Assembly (NCBI GenBank): GCA_947359465.1
Contig: OX375877.1
Coordinates: forward strand, 23,261,235-23,325,234
Source of the DNA: Metellina segmentata
Lineage: Eukaryota; Arthropoda; Arachnida; Araneae; Tetragnathidae
Direction of reading: 5' to 3'
DNA length: 64,000 nucleotides
How positions within the stretch are numbered: the first letter of the stretch is position 1; each line of letters starts with the position of its first letter. The notes under the pieces are model-generated. The model was not told the origin of the DNA and did not search any database. It worked only from the letters and a program-made list of their open reading frames with translations. Made by a program: the position numbers and the translations under genes. Below are positions 22,430-31,137 of this stretch, in pieces.

Positions 22430-22600
22430 AATATCTCGTCATTATCAAAACTGACCACATCAGATGGTCTTTGACGAGACAAGAAGAACTGTCCTGATCT
22501 CGTCATTATAAAAAAAATCGGCAACCTCTTGATAACGAAAAGTCTTGTTAGCAAATTGGACAACTCTTGATGGACGAGGTAACTCATAGTAACCACTTGG
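22430..22600 (+). repeat. Diverged ATATCTCGTC hairpin repeat units
   Basis: AAATATCTCGTCATTATC, GACCACATCAGATGGTC and GATCTCGTCATTAT blocks relate to the 45-bp minisatellite at 42.9-43.4 kb. Strongly diverged, few units. Confidence 0.4.
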
Positions 22601-22705
22601 AGAGTTAACAAGAGCAGTGTTGTTAAAACAGATGAACGGAAGTTTTTGGAGCAGAAAACAGCTTATCAAATTTGTGGTTATATCTGTCATCTGTCCTAAA
22701 AAAGC

Positions 22706-23100
22706 TTGACCTTTTTAGTAATCTGCTCAAGAGTTAAATCTACCACCACCCTTTCTTGGTATACTCTTCCAGCACACGACTGCTATAGTGTCAAGCGGCC
22801 GGGTGGAGCTATTGCTTTTGCAGGCAATCGTGTCCAGCAGACTGCTTTGCCAAGACTCCTAAGTGGTCACTTGAGGTGCCTTACATTTGATCAGGGCAAT
22901 AAGACCTTCCCCATTTGTGGAAATTGTGACATCAATCAATCCACTCCTGATCATCTTCTGTCCTGCTTGGGGCTTAAAAGGGGGATTTTACACACAATCC
23001 CCTCCTGGTCTTGGATTTTTTGAGTGTTTTTGGTCTCACGGATCTGGTTTAGTCTATTAGATAGACCAGTTAAGATTAGTAAAAACAACAACAACAACAC
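22706..23100 (+). mobile_element. 3' end of a non-LTR retrotransposon (LINE)
   Basis: The open frame to 23,023 reads a PGGAIAFAGNRVQQTALPRL segment, then LLSGHLRCLTFDQGNKTFPI and a Cys-His knuckle CGNCDINQSTPDHLLSC. This matches the C-terminal RNase H/zinc-knuckle region typical of Jockey/CR1-like LINE proteins in spiders and other arthropods. A short 3' UTR and a (CAA)n-like tail (AAAACAACAACAACAAC) follow to about 23,100. Only the 3' end is present, as expected for 5'-truncated insertion. Confidence 0.65.
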
Positions 23101-23132
23101 CATACATGGGTAGGTAGGTTTTCATGGTATAA

Positions 23133-23577
23133 TTGTGGCTCCAAACCGACGGCGACAGCATCAAAGACAGGTGACAAAATGTTCCATGTCTCTGTTGCTG
23201 TTAAAAAAGCCTTCACGCCGCTAGCGACAGCAATTTATATTCGCATGCACATAATCTTCTTTTTCGCTTCAGATTCTGCAAGATGTCTGACAGATCGTGT
23301 CAGCGTTTAAGAAAACTCCTTTTACATCGAAGACGATTGCTTTTAAAGCTTCTGGCTGATGATGAAAGAAGGCAGTGGATGAAAAGCATTAACCGAAATT
23401 GGATTAGGCTTTATTATGATTGACTGTCAAAATGGCGACAGAGACTAAAGTTGAACTTCCTCCAAGACTTGAAAGCGCAGCGACAAACCGGGAGAAACAA
23501 AATTTGTTTGTAATACGCATGCGCAATAACGAAGATGCATGTTTTTTGTCTTTGTCGTCGTTGGTGTGAAGCCACCA
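23133..23577 (+). mobile_element. PIF/Harbinger-like short element, TAA target
   Basis: The termini are inverted: TTGTGGCTCCAAACCGACGG on the left and the reverse complement of TCGTCGTTGGTGTGAAGCCACCA on the right, with TAA directly flanking both (23,130-23,132 and 23,578-23,580). The 3-bp TWA-type target and the GTGGCT...ACACC style ends fit PIF/Harbinger. At 445 bp it is a MITE-sized deletion derivative. Confidence 0.65.
23283..23423 (+). CDS. 46-residue frame inside the PIF-like element
   Basis: ATG to TGA in the middle of the element. The peptide is Leu/Arg-rich (QRLRKLLLHRRRLLLKLLAD) and then has a tryptophan-containing segment (RRQWMKSINRNW). It resembles the first ~45 residues of Harbinger transposases, which often start with such a basic-leucine stretch and WW motif, and so is probably the surviving N-terminus of the deleted transposase. 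No catalytic residues are present. Confidence 0.4.
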   Translation: MSDRSCQRLRKLLLHRRRLLLKLLADDERRQWMKSINRNWIRLYYD

Positions 23578-23723
23578 TAAGTATCATGTTTGACTGAGTT
23601 GTGCCAAACACGACATGAAGCGTGAAATAATAGAAATATACTGAGGTAAAGTTTCACTAACAGAGAAGAGGGAAATATACCGATATGAATATCAGGAATT
23701 GAAAGTGAAGGTGCGTGAAATAC

Positions 23724-23945
23724 ACTCTAAAACAAAATCTAAGTTACACCCAGAAGGAATTGTCAGAATGTAATCAAATTTATAAGGTTGGTAAGGTGCT
23801 TATAAAGGAGTAAATGATAAAAAATTGAAACTGAAATGTGCAAACTTTATTGAGAAAAATTAAAAAAAGTGGTACCATTCAGTATGGCGTATGACCGCCA
23901 TTTTGCCTAATACAGCACGTCAAGCGCCTTGGTAATGAGTCATAC
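23724..23945 (-). mobile_element. Tc1-like end fragment
   Basis: TACACTCTAAAACAAAATC at 23,731 resembles the Tc1-like TIRs at 32,608 and 57,463. The minus strand near 23,880-23,900 reads a short NGGHTPY-like transposase C-terminus. The other end is missing. Confidence 0.4.
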
Positions 23946-24190
23946 AGGCTCTTTATGCGCATGCTCAAACGATTCGAAAAATTTGATCAGTTATATATCC
24001 AATGCAGAAGTACCACTCCTCCAAATTTAAATTTTGGTCTGCTCCTTTCAGTGCAACTATTTTGTCTTAGAGTGCATAAGACATCTCAATCAGACCAGAG
24101 GCTCTATATACCAGGGGTTGGCACGCATGAGGTCAGTGAAAGACGCATTCCGGTTTTTAATGTGTTATAAAGAGCCAAACTATAGTTATA

Positions 24191-24192
24191 TA
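24191..24192 (+). repeat. TA target of Tc1 element alpha (left)
   Basis: TA directly outside CAGGTGGAGGACAAAATAAT; partner TA at 32,598-32,599. Confidence 0.8.
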
Positions 24193-24244
24193 CAGGTGGA
24201 GGACAAAATAATACGAACAACTGTGAAATAATGGAAAATCTTTA

Positions 24245-24338
24245 TTAATAGGGGGTTGGACCACCCTTTGACTGAAGTACAGATTTAATGCGACGTGGGA
24301 TAGATGCATAAAAGTCATGGACAATATTTAAAGCAATA
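24245..24338 (-). pseudogene. C-terminal piece of Tc1 alpha transposase
   Basis: Minus strand reads HDFYASIPRRIKSVLQSKGG then PTPY and a stop, the usual Tc1 C-terminus. It is separated from the rest of the gene (31,138-32,061) by retrotransposon 2, which inserted in the coding region. Confidence 0.8.
24334..24338 (+). repeat. Target-site duplication CAATA (left)
   Basis: CAATA precedes the 5' LTR and recurs at 31,133-31,137 after the 3' LTR. Confidence 0.9.
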
Positions 24339-24671
24339 TGTGAAGTTCCCCGTAATCTCACCGGGTTTGGGACGGGTCGATGGACATAGAATCGAACTCC
24401 ACGGGGGTCCCCCTCGGGTTTTTGGAAAAGGAACCCGTTTGGGGAGGGTTGAAAAGAGAAGGGACTTGCACGAAGACCAGCGAGGAAGCAGGACGCGTTG
24501 TTTTGCGCTGGAGATCGAAGGGTATTATTCCCGACCATGTATTATACCTGTAAATACTATAGTCAAGAAATTTGTAAATAAATAAGTGAAATATGCTCAT
24601 GGACTAGTGTTACTGTTTGAAGGACGACAAGGCAGAGGATTAGGAAATCAGCCTAAGGAAGAACCGTCACA
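24339..24671 (+). repeat. 5' LTR of retrotransposon 2
   Basis: 333 bp, TGTGAAGTTCCCCG ... AACCGTCACA. Relative to the 3' LTR it has a 12-bp block (CACGGGGGTCCC region) that the other lacks, and two substitutions. AAATAAATAAG near 24,575 is the likely poly(A) signal. Confidence 0.95.
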
Positions 24672-24672
24672 G

Positions 24673-24690
24673 TGGCGCAGTCGGTAGGAT
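24673..24690 (+). other. Primer-binding site of retrotransposon 2
   Basis: TGGCGCAGTCGGTAGGAT starts one base after the LTR; TGGCGC...GGTAG is a typical gypsy PBS complementary to a tRNA 3' end (I think tRNA-Ser type, not verified). Confidence 0.8.
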
Positions 24691-25743
24691 TGTCGTCCAG
24701 AATTCCAAAGAAAAGTCTGAGCAGATCCGGATTCCACACCGGACGGCGATAAAGGAATCTTCAAGTATTATTGAGACTGGGGAGACCCCATAGTTGATAA
24801 TTGGAAGTGAACGCCGAAGGAATGTCTTCACAGTATCGAGGGAAGCCGTCTGCAAGGTAACTACAAGCTATTTGCGGGGAATCGGCTGAGTTGGATACGC
24901 CGGTATAGAAGAAAAAAAAAAGCTTGTACCTGGAAAGCCCGTGAAAGTGCCAAACCTACTCCCGGACCAGCAGCGAAGCCTACTCCCGGAGCAGCAGCGA
25001 AGCCTTCTTTTGGTGCATCAGCGAAGCCTACTTTCGGAGCATCAGCGAGGCCGAATCAACGAAGTCTACAGGATCCTGACGCCATTCCAAGGGAAGTCCG
25101 ATAAAGGTAAATCCAGATACCCGTTTAATTTTGTTGTTACTTAAAATTGAACAGGGGGGCTTACACAAGAAATGTATGTCATGGTTTTAAGAATATTATG
25201 GAAAGTTAAGTTGAGAATATTGTGTTTTGTGAAACTTAATGGTTAAAAGGTATTTTACTAGGGTAAAATATTATTATGTTAGGATTGCATAGTAGAATAT
25301 ATAACTTCAGTTGTTTATTGTAGTGTATAAAAGTATAGGTATACTTTGTGGAAGGATACAAGAGTGTTGTAACTGTTCTGTTATTGTGTATTGAGGGCCA
25401 AAACGAAGTAATATTGTTGTTAGTATATATATATGTAATTGGTTTAACTGTCTACGGAACCTATAGTATAAGAAACAGTACAAAAGGGTAGCCGTAATAC
25501 GGTAAATGCTATATATAGATGGAAGTGTGCAACAAAATTTTAACTGAATTAAAACTAGAATAAGTTGGCAATATAATACAGGGATAGAAATAACTTGTTT
25601 ATTTAAGATTAACATAACAAGTTAAAGATAGACTATTATTGGTCTTAAGTATTATATTAGTTGGATATAATCTAGCGTTAAAAATGGCTTTTCTAATGAG
25701 GACGAAGAAAGCTGATCTCATCTCTCTAGCTCTGGAGTTGTAA
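24691..25743 (+). other. Leader of retrotransposon 2
   Basis: About 1 kb between PBS and gag. It contains a short 18-bp-period repeat around 24,960-25,050 (variants of CGGAGCAGCAGCGAAGCC, 4 units), then AT-rich DNA. No gene is seen. The long leader contrasts with element 1. Confidence 0.6.
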
Positions 25744-27534
25744 TTGGAGTTGAATCCAAGAATGACAGTGATAGGGTTAAGTGAAATGATAAGTAGCAGT
25801 GAAAGGTATGAGGAAGAGATGGTTAAGGCACTTCTGGAAGGTATTGTTAATGACAGGAAAGAGAGCGAAGAAAAAGAACAGTTAAATTATGAACGCGAAC
25901 AAAAGAGATTAGAATTAGAACGTGAAGATAAGAGATTAGGAAGGGAACAGGAGATTAAGTTAAAAGAGTTGGAAATCAAAATGAAAGAACATGAAAACCG
26001 TAGATCACTAGAAAGCACGGGTACCGAAACGTCGGAGGGTGATCTAATTAAATACGTGAGACTTGTTAAGGAACAACTACCAAAAACTCCACAAAGAACT
26101 GAAAATTGGATATTTTTCTTCCATCAGGCGGAAACGATCTTTGAGGTTTATTCGGTACCAGAAGAGTATTGGGGAAAAATTATTTTACATAAATTGTCAG
26201 ATTTTATTAGTAGTTTAACGAACAATTTAGGCATCGAGAAACTTACTGATTATCAATCAATTAAAGAATGCGTTTTAGCTGAAAATAAACTAACCCCATT
26301 ACAGCACAAAAGGAATTTTGAAAACAGTGGTAAGAGACCAGGAGAAAACTATGTACAGTGCGCTGCTCGGATAAGAACTCTTTTTGAGTACTATTTAAAA
26401 AGCCGAGATATTGCGTCGCTACAAGATTTAAAAGATCTGGTAATGGCAGATAAAATAAAAGATTTATTGCCAAACCACGTTACATCCCATATTCTGGTCA
26501 AAGAGGGAGAAAAATGGTTAAAACCAAACGAGTTGGTGAGGGAAATAGATATTTATCTGGAGGCTCAACCTCATGCGAGTTCATCAGATAAATTTAGTCA
26601 CGACATAGGGTTGAGAAATTGGAGGTTAGAAAGTAATAGAAACGAGAGGGATGGACAGAGAATTGGAAGCAAAAGTAGTATTGGAGATCGCATCGTTAAG
26701 ACGAATAAGTATGAGAAGGGCCAAGGAAGGGATAGTATAGATTACAGAACACGGGAAAGGCAGAAGGTGAAGTGTTTCCTATGTGAAGAAATAGGGCACT
26801 TTAAATCAAATTGTCCAAAACTAAGAGATCAGAGAGGAAGGGAAAGAAAAATTAACCAGGTGGTTAGCAAAACAGATTCGGGGTTGGATAATTACCCGGC
26901 TGAAAGGGGATTAAACAAAGTGGCCGTACATTTCGAAATTCCAGAAGGAAATCAAAAAGGGGAATTACCTCGGGAAGAATTTGGAATTGATAATGAAAAG
27001 TTCAAAGGCGTTATCGATAGCGGGGCAGAAATAACGGTGTTGAGGAAATCAATAGTCCCCGAAAATTATTTAGAATCAGGAGGGAAAATATTGTTAAAAC
27101 CAGCTATAGGTCCTGAAGTAGAAGCGAGACTTGTTTCAATTCCGTTAAGTTTATGGACAGAGACGGAGGATATAAGGCCTTTTGTTACTATCCAGGCAGC
27201 CGTCGTGGAAAATTTAAACGAGGTCGCATTGGTGACACCACGTGATTTACGACTTATGAGAGAGCAACAGCGCCGGTATCTAGGGGAATTCGTAGAACCA
27301 CGAATTCAAGACGATGTTCAACAGGGAAAGTTACCTCCTGGGGATAGAGGGGAGAATGACCCAAGTGGTGAAACCACAATGGAAGTCCTCGATGTAAGGA
27401 CGGTAACAATAGACGCGATTGAGTATCCGAAGATCAAGAAAGGGATAGTGGAAACCGATAATGAGATGCCCTTATCACAAACGCAAAAATTTCCGATAGA
27501 GCAGGGGGCGTGTGTCTTTAAGTTGCGCGTTTAG
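25744..27534 (+). CDS. gag-pro: Gag-protease of retrotransposon 2
   Basis: A 596-codon frame; the first codon of the open frame is TTG, and the first ATG (residue 7) is a plausible true start. Residues ~40-85 form a highly charged coiled coil (KRLELEREDKRLGREQEIKL), then come a capsid-like region (WIFFFHQAETIFEVY) and a single zinc knuckle C-x2-C-x4-H-x4-C at about residue 344. An aspartic protease with DSGAEITVL follows at about residue 425. Directly downstream comes integrase, not RT. The frame ends at 27,534 and the integrase lies one frame over (+1), so a programmed shift or a mutation joins them. Confidence 0.85.
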   Translation: MELNPRMTVIGLSEMISSSERYEEEMVKALLEGIVNDRKESEEKEQLNYEREQKRLELEREDKRLGREQEIKLKELEIKMKEHENRRSLESTGTETSEGDLIKYVRLVKEQLPKTPQRTENWIFFFHQAETIFEVYSVPEEYWGKIILHKLSDFISSLTNNLGIEKLTDYQSIKECVLAENKLTPLQHKRNFENSGKRPGENYVQCAARIRTLFEYYLKSRDIASLQDLKDLVMADKIKDLLPNHVTSHILVKEGEKWLKPNELVREIDIYLEAQPHASSSDKFSHDIGLRNWRLESNRNERDGQRIGSKSSIGDRIVKTNKYEKGQGRDSIDYRTRERQKVKCFLCEEIGHFKSNCPKLRDQRGRERKINQVVSKTDSGLDNYPAERGLNKVAVHFEIPEGNQKGELPREEFGIDNEKFKGVIDSGAEITVLRKSIVPENYLESGGKILLKPAIGPEVEARLVSIPLSLWTETEDIRPFVTIQAAVVENLNEVALVTPRDLRLMREQQRRYLGEFVEPRIQDDVQQGKLPPGDRGENDPSGETTMEVLDVRTVTIDAIEYPKIKKGIVETDNEMPLSQTQKFPIEQGACVFKLRV

Positions 27535-27730
27535 CAATGCGAGAGAAAGGAAGAACGATTACTGGCTAGACTCGGGGATTTTATACCACACTGGGAAGAT
27601 CGCGGGACAGCCTTACAGTCAGTTAGTAGTTCCCGTAAGTCGGAGACAGGAAATCATCAAACTAGCGCATGAAACCTTAACGGGGGGACATCTAGCCTCT
27701 AAGAAAACAAAAGAGAGGATCGCTATGTAA
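27512..27730 (+). CDS. pol: Integrase N-terminal (zinc) part of retrotransposon 2, up to a stop
   Basis: Overlaps the end of gag-pro by 23 bp in another frame. It reads WLDSGILYHTGKIAGQPYSQ, then IIKLAHETLTGGHLASKKTK, the His-His half of the integrase HHCC domain. A TAA at 27,728-27,730 interrupts it where a residue before FYW is expected; the same frame resumes at once with WCEACHNCQ, the Cys-Cys half. Confidence 0.8.
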   Translation: MSLSCAFSNARERKNDYWLDSGILYHTGKIAGQPYSQLVVPVSRRQEIIKLAHETLTGGHLASKKTKERIAM

Positions 27731-27745
27731 TTTTACTGGGAAGGA

Positions 27746-28933
27746 ATGGGCAAAGAGATAACGAGATGGTGTGAGGCCTGTCACAACTGTCAGTTAAGAA
27801 GGAGGACGAACGTGAAAGATCGAACTCCAATTGAAGCGGTAGGAAGGCCTGAGTTGCCGTTTCAGGTGGTTAATGCTGACATTTTTGGGCCAGTAGAGCC
27901 TAAATCTTCAAGGGGGCATCAGTACGTGTTATGCATTATGGACCAACACAGTAGATGGCCGGAGGCGGTACCTTTGAGATCGTTAACTGCGAAGGCAACC
28001 TGTGAGGCATTCACTGAGGTGTTCATGAGGATGGGGGTCCCACGGACTATCGCTATGGATAATGGGACAAATTTTGCATCCCGGTTAACCAAGGAATTTT
28101 TGGGTAAGTTGGGCGTAACCCCAAAGTTTTCGACACCTGGATACCCTCCCGCGAACGGATTAGTGGAAAGGTTTATAGGGACCATGAAAAATATGCTTCA
28201 TCATGCTATTAGTGATCAAGGAAGAGAGTGGGATAAATTACTACCCTATTTATTATGGGCGTATAGAGAAGCGCCAAGTTCCACTACGGGTGTACCACCG
28301 TTCATGTTAATGTACGGTCGTTTACTGGAAGGCCCGTTGGCGATTTTAAAATCCAGTTGGGTGGAAGAAGCCGTGATACCTCAAGGAGTGGGGGAATCAG
28401 TCTCAGAATATCTCAGGTCACTCAGAGATAGGCTAAATTTGGCTCAGGAATTCGCTACGACACAGGCTGAAGTACAACAGGCACGGTACGTCCATCACCA
28501 CAATTTAAGGTCCTCCAATCGACAGTTCGGACTGGGTGATGAAGTAGTTGTCCTGGTTCCCGACAGTACAAACAAGCTTTGTTCGAGATGGATGGGGCCA
28601 GGAGAAATAGTGGAAGTCAAATCACCCCACTCGTATATAGTGAAGTTGTCAGATGGTAGTTCCCGTCATTTACATCAAAATAAGATACGCAAGTACGTAC
28701 AACCCATCGGGGCAGTGGGAGTAATATATGAGTCAGACGAAGAATTCGGAGAAGTCCTGCACGCGCCTGTTGACAAACCAATAAACGGCAGGCAAGATAT
28801 CGAGACGTTCGGTAAGAGCAAGGGACTTGATCACTTACGAGGACATCAGAAACGAGAATTGTGTTCTTTGTTGAACGGGTTTGGCTCTCTATTCAATGGA
28901 GAGATGAGGAAAGCCAATGCACGCGCCTATTGA
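27746..28933 (+). CDS. pol: Integrase of retrotransposon 2, located upstream of RT
   Basis: Starts in the CC half of the zinc domain (CEACHNC). The catalytic D,D-35-E triad is visible: NADIFGP near residue 45, AMDNGTNF near 105 and NGLVERF near 141. A C-terminal GPY/F-like module follows (WMGPGEIVEVKSPHSYIVKL). After that the frame runs without a break toward the RT N-terminus, but enters the first copy of a 160-bp tandem duplication and stops early (MRKANARAY). Without one copy, the frame would continue directly into RT. The enzyme inserts cDNA into the genome and matches the 5-bp duplication. Confidence 0.9.
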   Translation: MGKEITRWCEACHNCQLRRRTNVKDRTPIEAVGRPELPFQVVNADIFGPVEPKSSRGHQYVLCIMDQHSRWPEAVPLRSLTAKATCEAFTEVFMRMGVPRTIAMDNGTNFASRLTKEFLGKLGVTPKFSTPGYPPANGLVERFIGTMKNMLHHAISDQGREWDKLLPYLLWAYREAPSSTTGVPPFMLMYGRLLEGPLAILKSSWVEEAVIPQGVGESVSEYLRSLRDRLNLAQEFATTQAEVQQARYVHHHNLRSSNRQFGLGDEVVVLVPDSTNKLCSRWMGPGEIVEVKSPHSYIVKLSDGSSRHLHQNKIRKYVQPIGAVGVIYESDEEFGEVLHAPVDKPINGRQDIETFGKSKGLDHLRGHQKRELCSLLNGFGSLFNGEMRKANARAY

Positions 28934-29077
28934 CAAACCAATAAACGGCAGGCAAGATATCGAGACGTTCGGTAAGAGCAAGGGACTTGATCACTTACGA
29001 GGACATCAGAAACGAGAATTGTGTTCTTTGTTGAACGGGTTTGGCTCTCTATTCAATGGAGAGATGAGGAAAGCCAA
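28758..29077 (+). repeat. 160-bp tandem duplication at the integrase-RT boundary
   Basis: 28,758-28,917 and 28,918-29,077 differ at one base by eye (CCTGTTGAC versus CCTATTGAC). 160 is not a multiple of three, so it shifts the downstream frame by one. Confidence 0.95.
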
Positions 29078-30389
29078 TGTAGGGTCCCACACAATTCGAC
29101 TGAAACCGGGTGTAGAACGGAAACAACCGCACATTTATAGGATACCCGAGTCAATTAAACCGCAGGTCGAGAAGCAGATTGAGGAGTTGATAATGAGGGA
29201 GCTCATTGAACCGTCTACAGCGGAGATTGCCTACCCCATAGTCTGTGTGGCAAAAAAGGATGGTACTGTACGGTTGTGTTGCGACTATCGAGGTCTCAAT
29301 GCGGAGAGTCAGATTGTAGCGTTCCCAATGCAAAATTCGGATGAATTAAGATTCAAGGCAGGACGTGCAAAATTCCTAACTACGCTCGACCTTTTAAAGG
29401 GATATTGGGAGATTCCGATGGAGGAGAGTTCGAAAGAACTAACTAGTTTTGTGTCACCCAAAGGGCAATACCAATGGAGTGTCATGCCATTTGGTCTCTC
29501 AGGAGCCGCAGCCACTTTCCAAAGGGTTATGAACCAAGCGTTGAGGGCACACTCAGATTACGCAGAGAGCTTTATAGATGACATAATCATTTATTCTCAG
29601 ACATGGGAGGACCACTTGACTCATCTAAAAGCTGTACTCCAAACCCTAAGATCTTTGAACTTCGCGGCTAATTTGGAAAAGTGTTCCTTCGCGAAGGCAG
29701 AAGTAATGTATTTGGGGCACGTGGGGGGTTCAGGGAAACATGGTCCAGATCCTGGGAAAATAGCGACAATACAGCAGTTGAACGTGCCTAAAACGAAAAA
29801 GGCACTACGGTCAGTGTTAGGGCTCATGAACTACTACAGGGAGTATGTGCCACGCTATGCGGAAATAGCGAAACCCCTAACAGAGTTAACGAAGAAACCA
29901 GTCCCCAATGATATCCCATGGACCGATGACGCCGACAACGCGTTTAAGAAACTTAAAGAGGCTTTGTGTAAAGCGGTATATCTGTCTACACCGGATATTA
30001 ATAAGCCGTTTGAAATCCACACAGATGCCTCAGCAACGGGTATAGGAGCCTGTCTGGTCCAGGGAGATGAGAAAGGCTACCCAAGACCAATAACATTCGC
30101 AAGCCAAAAGCTCACACCTGCGCAAATGAAATGGAGCGCAATTGAAAGAGAGGCTTACGCGGTAATTTGGGCTTTGGGAAAATTTGACACTTGGACGTAT
30201 GGTCAGAGTATACTGTTGCACACTGACCATAATCCATTGAAATATTTAACGGAAGGTGTACCCAAAAACGCCAGACTTCAGAGGTGGGCATTGGCTTTAC
30301 CTCGGTACAACGTATCGATAGCTCATAAGCCAGGTATTTTAAATGCCGATGCTGATGCTTTATCGAGAATGTATGAAGAACAATGCTAG
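28917..30389 (+). CDS. pol: Reverse transcriptase-RNase H of retrotransposon 2
   Basis: A 490-codon frame. RT: HIYRIPESIKPQVEKQIEEL, LCCDYRGLN, FLTTLDLLKGYWEIPM (palm Asp), MPFGLSGAAATFQRVMN and the catalytic FIDD box near residue 219 (Phe where Tyr is usual). Then the gypsy connection block (SVLGLMNYYREYVPRYAE) and a full RNase H: HTDASATGIGACL, AIEREAYAVIWAL, LHTDHNPLKYL and ADALSR. It ends in a stop with no integrase downstream: only 3' UTR, polypurine tract and LTR follow. Its sequence type is Ty3/gypsy, not copia. Confidence 0.9.
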   Translation: MHAPIDKPINGRQDIETFGKSKGLDHLRGHQKRELCSLLNGFGSLFNGEMRKANVGSHTIRLKPGVERKQPHIYRIPESIKPQVEKQIEELIMRELIEPSTAEIAYPIVCVAKKDGTVRLCCDYRGLNAESQIVAFPMQNSDELRFKAGRAKFLTTLDLLKGYWEIPMEESSKELTSFVSPKGQYQWSVMPFGLSGAAATFQRVMNQALRAHSDYAESFIDDIIIYSQTWEDHLTHLKAVLQTLRSLNFAANLEKCSFAKAEVMYLGHVGGSGKHGPDPGKIATIQQLNVPKTKKALRSVLGLMNYYREYVPRYAEIAKPLTELTKKPVPNDIPWTDDADNAFKKLKEALCKAVYLSTPDINKPFEIHTDASATGIGACLVQGDEKGYPRPITFASQKLTPAQMKWSAIEREAYAVIWALGKFDTWTYGQSILLHTDHNPLKYLTEGVPKNARLQRWALALPRYNVSIAHKPGILNADADALSRMYEEQC

Positions 30390-30800
30390 TGATTTTATGA
30401 TCACTAAAGATATGTTGTACTGTATCAATGGATCCCATAATATAGCAATTTATTGGGTTTGTTTACACGAAACAACTGTATTTAAGAATATGTTTTGGAT
30501 TGCTAGTATTCTTTAATTAAACGGGTTAACATTTTGGTATTTTGAGTAAACTGTTTTGTTATCATAAGTTCAAAGATAGCATATAAGTTATAATTACAGT
30601 TGTAAAATTTAAGTTTGTGAGCTCACGCATGAGAGACTCCTTTCAGGCATACTTGCCGACTTGGGGACACAAACATCAATACACCTTTTTGGGTATCTGG
30701 ATTTGGAATGATGACGTTGCCCGAGGAGAGGGGTATTCGTCATTGTATTTTTTTTGTTATGGTTTCAATTTCGGGACCAAGTGGCCCCGTAATTATAAAT
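30390..30800 (+). other. 3' UTR of retrotransposon 2
   Basis: No further protein domain is seen between the RNase H stop and the polypurine tract; in particular no integrase or envelope. Confidence 0.7.
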
Positions 30801-30811
30801 CGGAGGGGAGG
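30801..30811 (+). other. Polypurine tract of retrotransposon 2
   Basis: CGGAGGGGAGG abuts the TG of the 3' LTR. Confidence 0.85.
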
Positions 30812-31132
30812 TGTGAAGTTCCCCGTAATCTCACCGGGTTTGGGACGGGTCGAGGGACATAGAATCGAACTCCCTCGGGTTTTTGGAAAAGGAACCCGTT
30901 TGGGGAGGGTTGAAAAGAGAAGGGACTTGCACGAAGACCAGCGAGGAAGCAGGACGCGTTGTTTTGCGCTGGAGATCGAAGGGTATTATTCCCGACCATG
31001 TATTATACCTGTAAATACTATAGTCAAGAAATTTGTAAATAAATAAGTGAAATATGCTCATGGACTAGTGTTACTGTTTGGAGGACGACAAGGCAGAGGA
31101 TTAGGAAATCAGCCTAAGGAAGAACCGTCACA
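30812..31132 (+). repeat. 3' LTR of retrotransposon 2
   Basis: 321 bp; same as the 5' LTR except for two substitutions and the missing 12-bp block; followed by CAATA. Confidence 0.95.
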
Positions 31133-31137
31133 CAATA

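Larger units (their letters stand above)
24339..31132 (+). mobile_element. Ty3/gypsy LTR retrotransposon 2 with integrase before RT (Gmr1-like)
   Basis: A 6,794-bp element with LTRs of 333 bp (5') and 321 bp (3'), TG...CA ends, a CAATA duplication, a PBS just after the 5' LTR and a polypurine tract before the 3' LTR. Its domain order is gag, protease, integrase, RT, RNase H. RT/RNase H and integrase motifs are gypsy-type, so this is the unusual order known from Gmr1-type gypsy elements. LTRs differ by two substitutions and one 12-bp indel, indicating a fairly young insertion. Coding is damaged by a frame change after protease, a stop at 27,728 and a 160-bp duplication. Confidence 0.9.

Noticed and set aside
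24339..31132. Retrovirus or errantivirus (envelope-bearing) interpretation
   Set aside because: No envelope-like frame exists after RNase H (30,390-30,800) in element 2 or after integrase in element 1; both are plain LTR retrotransposons.
24339..31132. Element 2 as a true Ty1/copia element
   Set aside because: Despite the integrase-first order, the RT connection, RNase H (HTDASATGIGACL) and integrase GPY/F-like motifs are of gypsy style, and copia-type RT motifs are absent.
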